In this document: positions 1-9,044 of the stretch, in pieces
Layout: each line of letters begins with the position of its first letter
Position numbering within the stretch: the first letter of the stretch is position 1
Assembly (NCBI RefSeq): GCF_019649055.1
Contig: NW_026570625.1
Location: 1-26,349 of the forward strand
Reading direction: 5' to 3'
From: Paramacrobiotus metropolitanus
Lineage: Eukaryota > Tardigrada > Eutardigrada > Parachela > Macrobiotidae
Length of the DNA stretch: 26,349 nucleotides
Position numbers and translations under genes: made by a program
The notes under the pieces: generated by a model
What the model saw: only the letters and a program-made list of their open reading frames with translations
Told to the model about the DNA's origin: nothing
Databases searched by the model: none

Positions 1-203
1 GTTCTTTACTGCAGAATAGCACCAGTAGCACGTGACCCTCAGAAGTCAGAAAACCAAAACACATTTGCTTACAACAATTTCAGCAGGACAAACACCTGCC
101 AAACCCAGTGGTCTAGTTGAATAACATGTCACAAAGTAAAAGCAAGGTTGACATAACACCCCGCCAACTACTAGCAATTTCACAACTGTACAGAATTGTA
201 ACC
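1..203. other. Left flank, no gene seen
   Basis: This stretch lies outside the left terminal inverted repeat and is probably host DNA. I see no coding potential, tRNA or repeat in it. The six bases before the repeat (gtaacc) would be the left target-site duplication if Polinton-like integration made one. The right flank is not in the window, so this cannot be confirmed. Confidence 0.5.
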
Positions 204-284
204 AGTAGTAAACGGCGTCCCGCAAAGGATTTTGGATTCCAGTTATCTACTGGACTTCCGGACTGCAGTTTGTGACGTCACAAT
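204..284 (+). repeat. Left terminal inverted repeat
   Basis: This is an inverted match to 26269-26349, sharing AGTAGTAAACGGCGTCCCGC at the tip and an inner block ACTGGACTTCCGGACTGCAG, with a handful of substitutions and one indel. It starts with AG, as Polinton ends commonly do. It marks the left end of the element and is the expected integrase-binding and replication-priming end. Confidence 0.9.
273..280. promoter_or_regulatory. CRE/ATF-type palindrome next to the left TIR
   Basis: A perfect TGACGTCA, within the longer palindrome GTGACGTCAC at 272-281, sits at the inner edge of the left repeat. This is the consensus cAMP-response (CREB/ATF) site. The matching position in the right repeat reads TGATGTCA on the plus strand, one base off. 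Function as a promoter element is inferred only. Confidence 0.35.
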
Positions 285-404
285 AAGTAAATAAATTCCG
301 CAAAAAATTAAAACTAAAATATACTTTGTATTAATAATTTACAAAAATATTACCATAGTTACTGATTAAATCGTTAGTTGTTGACTGTATCTAAATATTT
401 ACTC

Positions 405-614
405 CTAGTTTTCTATAGTGTATAAGGAATCCCTTGACCATTGACTGTACTGTATTATTATTTGATTTATGTACGGGTATAGTATAAAGTAGGTGAAAGC
501 ATCAAAAGCTAAAGCGGATAAGACGCATAAAACAATTACGTTATTCAGAATTTTTATATAGTTTATAAGCCCAACAGCAAAATGAAAACCAGTAAGTAAT
601 AGCTTGTTATTCAT
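405..614 (-). CDS. Small hydrophobic ORF downstream of the 325-aa gene
   Basis: A 69-residue ORF whose ATG overlaps the stop codon of the upstream minus-strand gene in a shifted frame (GATGAATAA). It is rich in Leu, Ile, Val, Phe and Tyr and could form one or two membrane segments. It resembles no family I recognise. Eukaryotic mRNAs rarely express a second cistron this way, and AT-rich 3' UTR sequence often gives hydrophobic ORFs by chance, so it may be only 3' UTR. Confidence 0.2.
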   Translation of the reverse strand: MNNKLLLTGFHFAVGLINYIKILNNVIVLCVLSALAFDAFTYFILYPYINQIIIQYSQWSRDSLYTIEN

Positions 615-1840
615 CGTCCGAGGTGCTCATTTCCGATTCGCTTTCTCCTATGTCATCCACGCGTGGGTCATCACGGACTTCCGGATGGTCACCTGACAAA
701 ATGAAATAAAACCACATTAAAAATGAATACACATAGACAAGCTGATCACACCATGCAGCGCGTTCTTAGCCAGGTTTATGGCAACATCCAGTTTGTTCAA
801 AGCAGCGCTGACATCACGTCCGTTCTCAGACTGGGTCAGGTATCGGTCAGCAATGAGAGTGCTAACAGTGGACATTTCTTGGACAATGGGAAGGAACGCT
901 TCCTGGGCTGCAATAAACTGTGAAATAAAACTTAATACAAGTCAGAGGAACTACACTTACCAATGGTCATCTTCTCAATGTTTAGCTTTGATTTGAGATG
1001 TTCAAAGCCAGTTATCAGGGAGAGGCAGTGTTCCTTAATTTTGTCGTTATACATTGATACAGAGTTTGTCAGCTCAGTCAGTTGTTTCCACAAGGATTTG
1101 TACGCCTTGGTTCTGGCCTTAAGCTCACTTTCCGACAGCTGATCGGTAGGCACAAGTTCACTGGTCGTTCCAATGTGAGTTCGCGAATTTTTCTCCAGCA
1201 ATTTCGTTTCGTCTTGTTTCTTTTTGTTGTCAGCGATGATGCGTGTGATTTTCTGCGAGTAGTGTGATGGGTAATTTGATATTTCATCAATCCAGTAGCC
1301 CTCATCAGACGATGGCATACTGTCTGGCGGACAGGAAGCCAAAAGAGTTGCAATGCTTTCCATGTGATACTTTTCCATTGCTTGTGCAACGTCCAACAGC
1401 TTCTTCAGTATCACAATAATAGCAGTGAACATTGTTTTCTGATGGTGGTGAATGTACGCAAGGTCAAGAGCGCTCTTCTGGAACTTGCGCACCAGTTTAC
1501 CCTGTAAATAAATGCAACTGATAATCAGGTTACTGCATAATAACATTTCTTACCGTCTTAGTGCGCCATTCGTCGGACTGGATGTTTAAGTACTTGGTGG
1601 TGGCCACAGCCAGTCGGTTTCTATACTTGATGCTGTAGACATTGCTATGGCTGGCAAAATCCTTAAAATATTGTGGCAGTTTCGTTGCGGGTTTTGGAAT
1701 CCTAAAAGGAAGTAGACGTTAATACATACTGCCATTTCTTTTTAACTTTACTTAGGACATAAAATTAACGACTACAACGGTGGTAAAACTTACAGAATTA
1801 TTATGATTAAAAACGAATATATATTCGCTGCGCGTGCCAT
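607..1840 (-). CDS. Five-exon gene, 325-aa protein with hydrophobic N-terminus
   Basis: Five exons fit GT-AG rules and one continuous frame: 1840-1794, 1701-1554, 1501-961, 907-752 and 692-607. They total 978 nt, exactly 325 codons plus stop, and every phase matches, which strongly supports a real and intact gene. Introns are 92, 52, 53 and 59 bp. The first exon encodes MARAANIYSFLIIII, a short positive N-terminus followed by a hydrophobic run, like a signal peptide or anchor. The middle is charged, helical and probably coiled-coil. The last exon is a strongly acidic tail (ESESEMSTSDDE). I recognise no family. Being next to the left TIR and pointing outward, it could be a lineage-specific virion surface or host-interaction protein, but that is inference. 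Confidence 0.72.
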
Positions 1841-2758
1841 TTGCTTATGTTATTTTAAGTGTTCATCGAAACAGAATTACCCATAACTGTGCAGTAGTTC
1901 ATTTTTGTTTTTTATTTTAAGGGTATCATTTGGAGCATTTATCGTTTACGTGCGATTGTTGTTTACCACGTAAACGACAACTGCTCAAAAAATTTAACCC
2001 TTGTTTTTTTGGTTAATTAGCAGGTTGATTTGAAGCAGAGAGTAGTTTGAAGTTAAATTTATCAGTCAAAGTTTTCGTTTAATTTAAAGAGTATTTTTGG
2101 GAACATCTATCCTTTGCACGCATTTGTTGTCAGCGCGCAAACGACAGCTGCTCCAGAAAATACAGTCCTTTTCTACCGGTAATTAGTGTATCTGGAATCG
2201 GCAAATAGAAAGTAATTACGAATAAAAATTAACCGTCACAGCTTTATCTACTCAGTTGCCTAGAAAACAAATGTCTTTCTATGACAAACGGAGAAGAAAC
2301 AGCAGTGAAAGTAATCACATAGCAAACGTCACACTGACATTAATGACTTGACTTGGTTAATTTCACATGTGTTTATATAAGAGCTCTCACACGCAAAATA
2401 GTTTATCGAGAAAGATAATGCTGTGAAACAAATTGCTGTGCAGCAAAATGCACGCACAGGATTTTGTTGATATAGACTGTTATAATCAAATGCGTTCTCA
2501 CAGTTAAAAACAACACGTGCAAGCATTGTAACCAAACTCCTGGACATATTGTAATGCTCAATCATGAACAGCCGGACGCTCCAACGACTCCGGTAGTGAA
2601 AAAAATTTAATTGAGTAATACCACAAGTCAACTGCACCTTTAATTACAGGATACGATACGGATTCGGACAGTTCCTTCAGCTCCTATGAAACAGAAGAAG
2701 AAATTGGTACCTTTTAAAAATCCTGGCAAAAAAACAATATTGCATATATGTATAATTT
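1841..2758. other. Left-arm non-coding region with palindromic repeats
   Basis: No convincing gene in this AT-rich stretch. It holds the upstream region of the minus-strand five-exon gene and the 3' side of the minus-strand TBP-like gene. The notable content is a pair of diverged repeats (about 1910-2090 and 2091-2245), each with an internal inverted repeat. The minus-strand ORF at 2329-2637 shows no family resemblance and is probably chance. Confidence 0.5.
1910..2245. repeat. Two diverged tandem repeats, each with an internal palindrome
   Basis: Unit 1 contains TCGTTTACGTG (1942-1952) and its exact reverse complement CACGTAAACGA (1967-1977), separated by 14 nt. Unit 2, about 160 bp downstream, repeats the layout with substitutions: TTTGCACGC, TTGTTGTC, GCGCGCAAACGACAGCTGCTC. 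Both units end in a CAACTGCTC/CAGCTGCTC-like block followed by an A-rich run and GGTTAATTAG/GGTAATTAG. The symmetry survived while flanking bases changed, which suggests a selected protein-binding site or a hairpin. Confidence 0.6.
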
Positions 2759-3379
2759 TCAGACGATTGCGATTGTACCGAGGAGCAACGCGGTGTCAAT
2801 GGAGAGTGTCGAATCACCAGCTAAGGAAAATGGAAAAGAATTCCAAAATGAAGCTCGAGCAAAATCTATTTGAGAAGTTGGCAAAGTTCTGATAGACTTC
2901 CTCAATATGTTCAATTTTTTTAAACCAAGTATGTTACATTTTCCACTATTAAAGACTATACATGTGGCTTTTTTCATCTTTATTGTCATGCCTGGAAATA
3001 TCTCTGGCTCGTAGTATTTGTCACCAGTTGAATGGCCAATATTTTCAAGGTTTTGTCGTCGCAGCTGACATGAAGCAATAATATTAACAACCTTATAATT
3101 TGTTATTCGTGCTCCTTTGTAACCCGTAGCAATAAGCTTTCGCAAAAAGTATTTTGCATAATTTCGTGACTCGCGCAGTGTGCGTCCGCCATTGACAGTA
3201 ATTTTACCGTTGCGATATAATTGGCAGTGGAATTTTTTCGGATATATTACGCGCCACAAAAGACAAGAGAATTTTTTAGGATCGTATTCTGTGATAAAGT
3301 CTCTGTTCAAATTAAGCTGGTGCAAGTCGATTGGCACATTCAAGTGCGCAGTTGCGACGATATTGGTTATTTGTGCCAT
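2759..3379 (-). CDS. TATA-binding-protein-like protein
   Basis: A single open frame of 206 aa. Residues 3-88 resemble the first TBP saddle repeat: ITNIVATAHL, then EYDPKKFSCLLWRV, LYRNGKITVNGG, and a helix with SRNYAKYFLRKL. Residues about 92-165 resemble the second: ITNYKVVNIIASCQL, YYEPEIFPGMTIKM, and CIVFNSGKCNILG. Both halves keep the order of strands and helices of the TBP core, with conserved EPE-FPG and SGK features, but are highly diverged from eukaryotic TBP. The C-terminal 40 residues match nothing. The gene starts head to head with the ATPase gene, start regions within about 35 bp. Known TBPs bind TATA DNA and nucleate pol II initiation; a role in element-specific transcription is inferred. 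The frame is open although neighbours are broken. Confidence 0.85.
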   Translation of the reverse strand: MAQITNIVATAHLNVPIDLHQLNLNRDFITEYDPKKFSCLLWRVIYPKKFHCQLYRNGKITVNGGRTLRESRNYAKYFLRKLIATGYKGARITNYKVVNIIASCQLRRQNLENIGHSTGDKYYEPEIFPGMTIKMKKATCIVFNSGKCNILGLKKLNILRKSIRTLPTSQIDFARASFWNSFPFSLAGDSTLSIDTALLLGTIAIV

Positions 3380-3412
3380 GTATCCAGAAGTTGGTTATGA
3401 TCTCAGGTTCCA

Positions 3413-4180
3413 ATGGCCTTTCAGACAATAATATGTGGGCCAACAATGAGTGGTAAAACACAATATGTTCTTAAAATGCTGAAAGGAAATGCAATGGACG
3501 TCGTCCCAACCAGAATAGTGGTAGCATACAGTCAATGGCAAAACTCTTACGAAGAAATTAAAAAATTTTCCAGCAGCAGAATTTGTTAAAGGGTTAAAAG
3601 ACGATTTACTAGATTCGGAGTTTTTCTAAAACGAAAGCAATCTGCTAATTATTGATGATCTGGCGGGCGAAATGGCAAGTAGTGAGTTAGCCACGAAACT
3701 ATTTACGCAAGGAATACATCACAGAAATTTGTCAGCAATTTATATCACACAGAATTTATTTAAGCAAGGTAAAGCAAGTCGGGATATTGCCTTAAATACT
3801 CAGTATATTGTGTTGTTTAAAAATGTTCGCGACAACAACCAACTCGATTATTTATCAAGACAAACAGGATTTAAGCATCTGAAAAAAGCGTACAAAAGAT
3901 TACTGCTACTCCATTTGAACCTTTGATTTTGGATTTAAAACCAATTGTCCCGATTATTTTGCGTGTTAGATCTCATGTTGTGCAAGAAAACAAAACGGAC
4001 TTTCAAACAGCAAAATTTACACCGACCCGAATTTCTGTGCAGTGCCGTCAGCATGATAAACATTTGAAAGAATTTGCTTCTTTTTGCTGTTTCTCTCGTC
4101 GCTCAACCCCAAAGATCGCAGAGCTGTCGCGAATCATTGTAACAAAAAGCATATTAAAGGGCTGGAAGAGTGCTGCTTGA
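3413..4180 (+). pseudogene. A32/FtsK-type genome-packaging ATPase, frame-broken
   Basis: The Walker A motif GPTMSGKT lies at 3437-3460 and the Walker B-like LLIIDD at about 3642-3659. The following segment (3672-3920) has the conserved strand and sensor region ending in Gln-Asn (SAIYITQN) and the typical QYIVLFKNVRDNNQLDYLSR. These define the HerA/FtsK-superfamily packaging ATPase of Polintons, which pumps the genome into preformed capsids. The likely ATG is 3413. Frame changes occur near 3585-3640 and near 3890-3925. The last frame runs to a stop at 4178, but homology fades before that and the end is uncertain. The next gene overlaps this tail. Confidence 0.8.
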
Positions 4181-4374
4181 ATATCGTAAAAAATACCGTG
4201 AATTTATCACCAGAAAGTACGCGAATTTGCAGACGCTGGAAAAAGCCGATACGATTATTAGCTCTTCGACGGTATCCCACAAAGCTAAAAAGCGCTATTA
4301 ACACAAAAGGTGGCTTTCTGGGTGCAGTGCTGCCAGTTTTAGCAAGTGTTCTGGCCGGAGCGCTAAATTCCTAA
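4084..4374 (+). CDS. Small Polinton virion protein with hydrophobic C-terminal helix
   Basis: 96 aa in one open frame. The N-terminal half is basic and helical with a Cys-containing segment (HIKGLEECCLNIV); the middle is Arg/Lys-rich. The C-terminus is a Gly/Ala/Leu helix, KGGFLGAVLPVLASVLAGAL. This layout of basic body plus a short KGGF-Leu-rich tail is common among small Polinton and adintovirus proteins found between the ATPase and the capsid genes. Such proteins are thought to be minor virion components acting on membranes during entry, comparable to adenovirus core/pVI-like proteins. That role is inferred from position and composition. The gene overlaps the ATPase tail and is followed 9 bp later by another small ORF. 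Confidence 0.65.
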   Translation: MLFLSSLNPKDRRAVANHCNKKHIKGLEECCLNIVKNTVNLSPESTRICRRWKKPIRLLALRRYPTKLKSAINTKGGFLGAVLPVLASVLAGALNS

Positions 4375-4383
4375 TTTAAGGTC

Positions 4384-4524
4384 ATGGAGGTACATTATAT
4401 TGTGCCTGAGCGGGATATCAAGAAGCGAGCCGCCGAGCTGACAGTTTTACAAGCTCCACCTGAAGCGAACAACATTTTATCGCTTGGCGATTTGACATCA
4501 AAATCCTTTCAAGTCAAAATTTAA
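4384..4524 (+). CDS. Small ORF, probably 5' part of a broken Polinton gene
   Basis: A 46-codon frame starting MEVHYIVPERDI. In Polintons a protein of this type (short conserved N-terminus, then a long charged tail) follows the KGGF protein. Here the frame stops at 4522, and related-looking sequence continues in another frame, so this may be the first part of the gene continuing at 4571 with a frame break between about 4495 and 4570. Identification is by position and general character only. Confidence 0.35.
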   Translation: MEVHYIVPERDIKKRAAELTVLQAPPEANNILSLGDLTSKSFQVKI

Positions 4525-4570
4525 GTGAATGGCAGAAAGCACAATTACTTAGTAAAATTTAGAACGGTTC

Positions 4571-4975
4571 ATGGCATTAAAGCCCAGAGCCCTTCAAGAA
4601 GGTAATCCCTTGGATAGTCTGTCCGTAAGTATAAACGACGCCACAACTCCGACTCCATCAATCTTAACCACACCGTTAACCGAACCCAAAAAAGCGAAAA
4701 AGAAAAGAGTTCGCGCCACAACAGCATCGTCAAAATCACGCAGAAAAATCAAGAAAAAAACCCTGACTGATATTGATTCGGATGATTCGGATGAATATGA
4801 TCTCCCAGTGTTTTCATTACCGTCAAATGAAAAAGGGAAACGCGGTAAACGCGTATTGGAACAAACGCTAAACGAAACAAAAATATCACCCGATAATAAA
4901 TTCCAAGCTGTAAGCGCAGAAGAAGTACCACGCCGCCGTGGCGAGCAGTACGAGAGCAGACAAAGTTTTTTATAA
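4571..4975 (+). CDS. Lys/Ser-rich basic protein with acidic patch
   Basis: 134 aa, open. It starts MALKPRALQEGN, has a Thr/Pro/Ser-rich segment, then a strongly basic run (KKAKKKRVRATTASSKSRRK), an acidic DSDDSDEYD patch and a second basic patch. The composition suits a DNA-associated virion core protein or a nuclear-targeted protein; the Lys/Arg clusters look like nuclear localisation signals. It lies between the small virion protein and the integrase. It may be the continuation of the 4384 gene after a frame break. I do not recognise a defined domain. Confidence 0.5.
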   Translation: MALKPRALQEGNPLDSLSVSINDATTPTPSILTTPLTEPKKAKKKRVRATTASSKSRRKIKKKTLTDIDSDDSDEYDLPVFSLPSNEKGKRGKRVLEQTLNETKISPDNKFQAVSAEEVPRRRGEQYESRQSFL

Positions 4976-5017
4976 AAGGGCAAGGCATTAAAGGCCGCTG
5001 GCTAAAGGTTCTTTAAA

Positions 5018-5206
5018 ATGTCGGGTTGTGTGCCGGTAAATCTAAATTTTGGACAAGGGATGAAATTGAATTGTGTTTCTTCTTGCTGTTCTGATGACAG
5101 TGACGAAAATAAAATAGAAGATTCGTCTAAAGCTGGTGACAAAGCCAACGAGGTACCTAAAATTACTCAGCCTGTTTCCGATGGACCAGCACTATCTCAA
5201 TCCTAG
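5018..5206 (+). CDS. Small Cys/acidic ORF upstream of integrase
   Basis: 62 aa beginning MSGCVPVNLNFGQG, with a CVSSCC cluster followed by DDSDENKIEDSS. The start has an A-rich context (TTTAAAATGT). It overlaps the likely integrase start at 5178. No family is recognised. It could be a genuine small gene or a misframed piece of the upstream coding region. Confidence 0.3.
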   Translation: MSGCVPVNLNFGQGMKLNCVSSCCSDDSDENKIEDSSKAGDKANEVPKITQPVSDGPALSQS

Positions 5207-6082
5207 TGCACTGAGCAGCCTAGGGGGCTCGAGCGGTTTCACAAAAACCTTCCAGAAAATGTTTCCAAAAGCCAAAAATATTCTTGAGGGATCGATGCCT
5301 ACACTTTACATAAGCCTGTCAACCGAAAATTCCACAGGAATCCGGTGGTCGTCCTAAATAAAATAGCCAGCTCAGGTAGATTTGATGGATATGCAAAAGT
5401 TTAAAAAGTGGAACAAAATTATGGCTACGTGTTGGTTGCTATTGATTGTTTTTCTAAAAAAATAGAATGCGAGTTAATTAAGTGTAAAGATGGTTTATCA
5501 ACGGCAAAAGCACTGGAAAAATACTAGAACGCCTGGGTCCATTCGACAAAATACAGGCTGATAAAGGCCGTGAATTTTTTAATAAAAATGTCAGGGATTT
5601 ACTCAAACGGAAAGAGATTATGCTATTCAGTTCGGAAAACGATGACATAAAATGTTCCATGGCGGAGCGCGTTATTCGAACGCTGCGTGAGCGCATATGG
5701 CGCTTATTTACTAGTCGAAAATCTCCAAAATATTACGATCGGCTACAAAATATTGTATGGACATATAATCACACTCCTCACTCTTCTCATGGCTTTTGTC
5801 CTGCGGATGTGACTGAAGAAAATTCCTGCTTGTGTTTAATCGATTATACGAGAAAACAGACCATAAAAAAAGAAACCAGTATTTAAGGTGAAAGATGTCG
5901 TCAAATTGCCAAAAAAAGCAGGACTTTGAAAAAGGTTTTGAAACAAACTTTCAGGAGGAGCTTTTCGAATAGCAAAGGTAATACCACATACACCGGAGCC
6001 AGTGTATGAGCTCGAGGATGAAAAAGAGGAGCCAATAGTAGGAAAATTTTATGCAAGGGAGCTAACGCGGATTAGAAAATGA
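5178..6082 (+). pseudogene. Retroviral-type integrase (Polinton integrase), several frame breaks
   Basis: Starts at MDQHYLNPSALSSLGG, a typical Polinton integrase N-terminus. Pieces of the RNase-H-fold core follow in different frames: VAIDCFS-type strand with the first acidic region near 5390-5450, QADKGREF (second Asp) near 5555-5580, and AERVIRTLRERIW (Glu) near 5665-5700, then the TYNHTPHSSHG segment conserved in this family. Frame changes fall near 5325-5345, 5380-5420, 5515-5530 and 5860-5890. The reading ends at TGA 6080-6082, overlapping the next gene's ATG (ATGA). The family integrates the element into host DNA with a short target duplication; as written this copy cannot encode a full enzyme. 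Confidence 0.85.
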
Positions 6083-7232
6083 ATAGCTTGCAATATCAAC
6101 AGCCATTTTACATCACATTGCCGAGTGATGCTTGCACAGATATTTACTCGAATAACACTGCATCCAGTTGGAAAACCAAATTATGCAAAACGATTTCATT
6201 GTCTGGAAAATGGGAAGTTGCAATTGTCGAACTCTATTACCCAAATTCCATGTACAATCTCCTACAGAGCAGACCATGGATTGTTTGCAGGTTTACGATA
6301 TTGTAACAAATTCGGATGCTAAAACAGGGTTGGAAAAGTTTCTGTTTGAGAAAAAGCGCATTACTTTACACGCCGGTAATTATACCAACGAACAAATCAT
6401 TGCAACAATCTCTTCGCAAATTCAAGCTCCTCTTGGCAAAAGGACAAGAATCCAAAAGAGGAGAGCATTTTCTATTGAATTACTAGCTAACAATCAAAAG
6501 TGCAAATTGCAATTAATGCCAATACCGTTATTCTGGCTATTAACAATGAACTGCTGAAACGCATATTGGGGTGTCAGCATCGACAACTGTTTGCCTATTC
6601 TGATCCTGCAAATATTGTTGACCTTGCGCAAAATTTTGACGGTTTAAATCAGTTGGAGGAATTTTTCAAAGAAAAGCTCGACAACAAACAGTTGCGAAAA
6701 CAAATACAGTTTCACCGCCCCAACCACCACCGCCGCCTGCGCAGACACCAGCGCCAAAGCCAGCTGCGCTATCAGCAACAACTTCTGCTTCTGCGAAAAA
6801 AACAGAATCACCGTCATCAAAAAATACCGAAGGAACCGGTTCAAAACAAAATACGTCTGGTTTAGAAAGCGTTCAACAACCGGAACGAAAAAAGTCAAAG
6901 CCGGCACCGATAATTATCCAAAACTTTTGTTTACTGCCCAGGAAGCTATAAACGCCATGATTGGGAATCAATCTTTATATATTTATTGCGATGTTGCGGA
7001 TTTTACTTTGCTTGGTGACACGTATGCGCAGGTTTTAAGAGCAGTGCCTATTAAGGCAACTGAGGCTTTCAAAATTATCACGGAACGTTTTGAAATGCCT
7101 CATTATGTTCCACTTTTACGCCCCATTTTCGACAACATCGAAGTAACAATTGCCACTGATCTCGGAGACAACGCTAAATTCGCAACAGGAAAATCGATGG
7201 TGAAGCTCCATTTCCGACCGGCAAGATACTGA
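6079..7232 (+). pseudogene. Penton/minor-capsid-like Polinton protein, frame-broken
   Basis: The N-terminus QPFYITLPSDACTDIYSNNT followed by KWEVAIVELYYPNS is the conserved opening of a Polinton capsid-associated protein that accompanies the major capsid protein. The C-terminal piece (6927-7232) has SLYIYCDV, a GDTYAQVLRAVPIK-like strand, a PHYVPL motif and a final KSMVKLHF strand, also typical. I take it as the single-jelly-roll minor capsid (penton-type) protein; the exact fold is inferred. Between them, near 6710-6900, is a Pro/Ala/Ser/Lys-rich low-complexity stretch, probably a flexible insertion. Frame changes occur near 6280, 6440-6500 and 6690-6920. ATG overlaps the integrase stop. Confidence 0.72.
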
Positions 7233-7234
7233 AA

Positions 7235-7650
7235 ATGGGATATAAAGCTTTGCGCCTGGTCGGGATTATTTGATGATTTACTAGGTCATACACAGCTGGG
7301 GAGCGGATTTGTTCGATATCGTGGAAGCTATCAAAACGGTGGAGGTTTTGGTAGTTTTCTGCGTGCAGTATTTTCCAAGGTTGCTCGTTTTGTTGCACCA
7401 GTTGTAAGGGCGGCAGCGCCACGAGCTAAACCGCTTTAGCAGCTGCTACGCCTCATTTAAAGAAGCAGCTAGTACAGCGGTACATGAAGCTGCAAAATCT
7501 GTGGGCAACAAAATCGCCCAAGTTCTCGCACCAACTCAACAAACATCTAGCGGTAAAAAGGAAGAAAAAGTGTACAAGAAGCCAACGAAGCGGAAACGCA
7601 CTACCAAAATTCGCCGGGTCCCACCATTTGATCTTCCTGACTATATTTAG
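7235..7650 (+). pseudogene. Minor virion protein with amphipathic/hydrophobic helix, copy 1
   Basis: A short leader from ATG 7235 changes frame near 7258. The body starts LFDDLLGHTQLGSGFVRYRG, then GGGFGSFLRAVFSKVARF and Val/Ala-rich sequence, a second helical region and a basic tail (KKPTKRKRTTKIRR) ending at TAG 7648-7650. The GGGFGSFLR-type helix just before the capsid gene is a recurrent adintovirus/Polinton feature and resembles membrane-lytic or core proteins of adenoviruses. Frame breaks near 7258 and 7425-7445. The tandem duplication starts near this gene's first codons. The function is inferred from position and composition. Confidence 0.6.
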
Positions 7651-7652
7651 AA

Positions 7653-9039
7653 ATGGCTTCCATAATCGAAGGGTCAGAACCTGCCATTGCTGCAGAATCG
7701 CACATTTTGCCATACCGCCTTCGTTTGCGGACCGATTCCGGACAGAAGAAGAAAGAATCGGCCCCACAGCCGCCATTCGGAAAATATTCCGGCGGGTGGT
7801 GACATAAATTTTATATAGCTCCTTCATCAAACGCCATGGTTTCTTTACCGGATTTAAGCATAGAATTAGAAGTGGCACTAAAGAAAAGGAATGCTGATGG
7901 TAGTTGGGAGCGAATCAAAGCGACGGATACCTGTGCTCCTGTAAATAATTTGATTCATTCAATGTTTCAATCAGTTCAAGTTTCGGTTGCTAACCGATTG
8001 GTAAGCGACTGCGCAATCTATTATCCATACAGAGCAATGTTTGAGTGCTTGCTAAATTACACAAAAGAGGCGATGAATACACAGCTAACATCCTGTGGGT
8101 TTTACTTGGATGTCGCCGGAAGCTTTGAAGATTCGGTTAACAACTCAGCCGAACAATCACGACTCAGGCTTTTCGCAAAACATGAATACATCCCTTTAAG
8201 CGGGAAATTGTTTTCGGATATTTTCATGCAAGACAAGCCTTTGATAACTGGAGTTCCATTACAAATACGCTTTGTTTTGCATAAACCGGAATTCTATCTT
8301 CGCGATTTTGCGAATCCGGCGCAGGACGAATTTAAATTATTTATACGCAATCCAAGAATTTTTGTTCGCCGTTATGTTGGTAAGCAGCAGGAAAAATTTG
8401 AAAATATCTGCATAAAAAAAATCTAATGCATTACTATTACAGGGGTTCCAGAATACATGAATGCTATAAGCAAGCGGTTATTACCACAACAGCAAAATAT
8501 CCTATAGAACGTGTTCTGATGCGCCCGATCGAATTACCTGCCAACATACAAAGCACTGTTTTTAATAACATACACATTGGTCAAGTCCCCAAGGTGCTTT
8601 TTGCTTTTGTCGCAGCGGATGCTTTTAACGGCACAAAAGACAAATCCATTCAATTTTCAACACTTTAATTTGTCTCAAATCAGCGTCGAAGTTGATGGAC
8701 AGTCTTTTCCTAATCGGCCGTACGAGCCGGATTATGCAAACGGTAATTACGGAGTGCTACGATGGTCTGCTAGACACTTTAGGACGGCGTAACAGTCCTT
8801 TTGGCGCACTGCCTTTTAATCGCGACGAGTATGCAAACGGATTCTGTATTTACGGCTTTGATTTAACGCCAGAGGAACCGGACTCGGCCTCTAAGTTTAA
8901 TTCGTCAGGGTAATTTAGGCATCGAGTAGTCTTCAACCAACCGCTCAAGCAGCCCACGATCATGGTCACATTTCTTACGTTTGACGCGGTAATAGAAATT
9001 AACAATTTTCGTCAGCTAATTTGTGACTTTACCAACTAA
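7653..9039 (+). pseudogene. Double-jelly-roll major capsid protein, copy 1, frame-broken
   Basis: Conserved Polinton capsid features are present: NLIHSMFQSVQVSVANRLV, YPYRAMFECLLNY, LTSCGFYLDVAG, then after an intron AKYPIERV, FNNIHIGQVPK and the FDLTP strand near the end. A good GT-AG intron at 8380-8442 (donor GGTAAGC, branch-like TCTAAT, acceptor TATTACAG) sits near the middle, so the apparent stop there is intronic. Genuine frame changes remain near 7762-7810, 8640, 8745-8755 and 8870-8925. The protein forms the capsid shell trimer. Three of these breaks are absent from copy 2; the one near 7807 is shared. Confidence 0.88.
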
Positions 9040-9044
9040 CTAAA

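Noticed and set aside
3180-3431. Plus-strand ORF of 83 codons
   Set aside because: It is antisense to the TBP-like gene; only its last bases overlap the ATPase 5' end.
8412-8430. Frame break in the capsid gene at the A8 run
   Set aside because: The run lies within a 63-bp GT-AG intron with matching phase, found in both copies.
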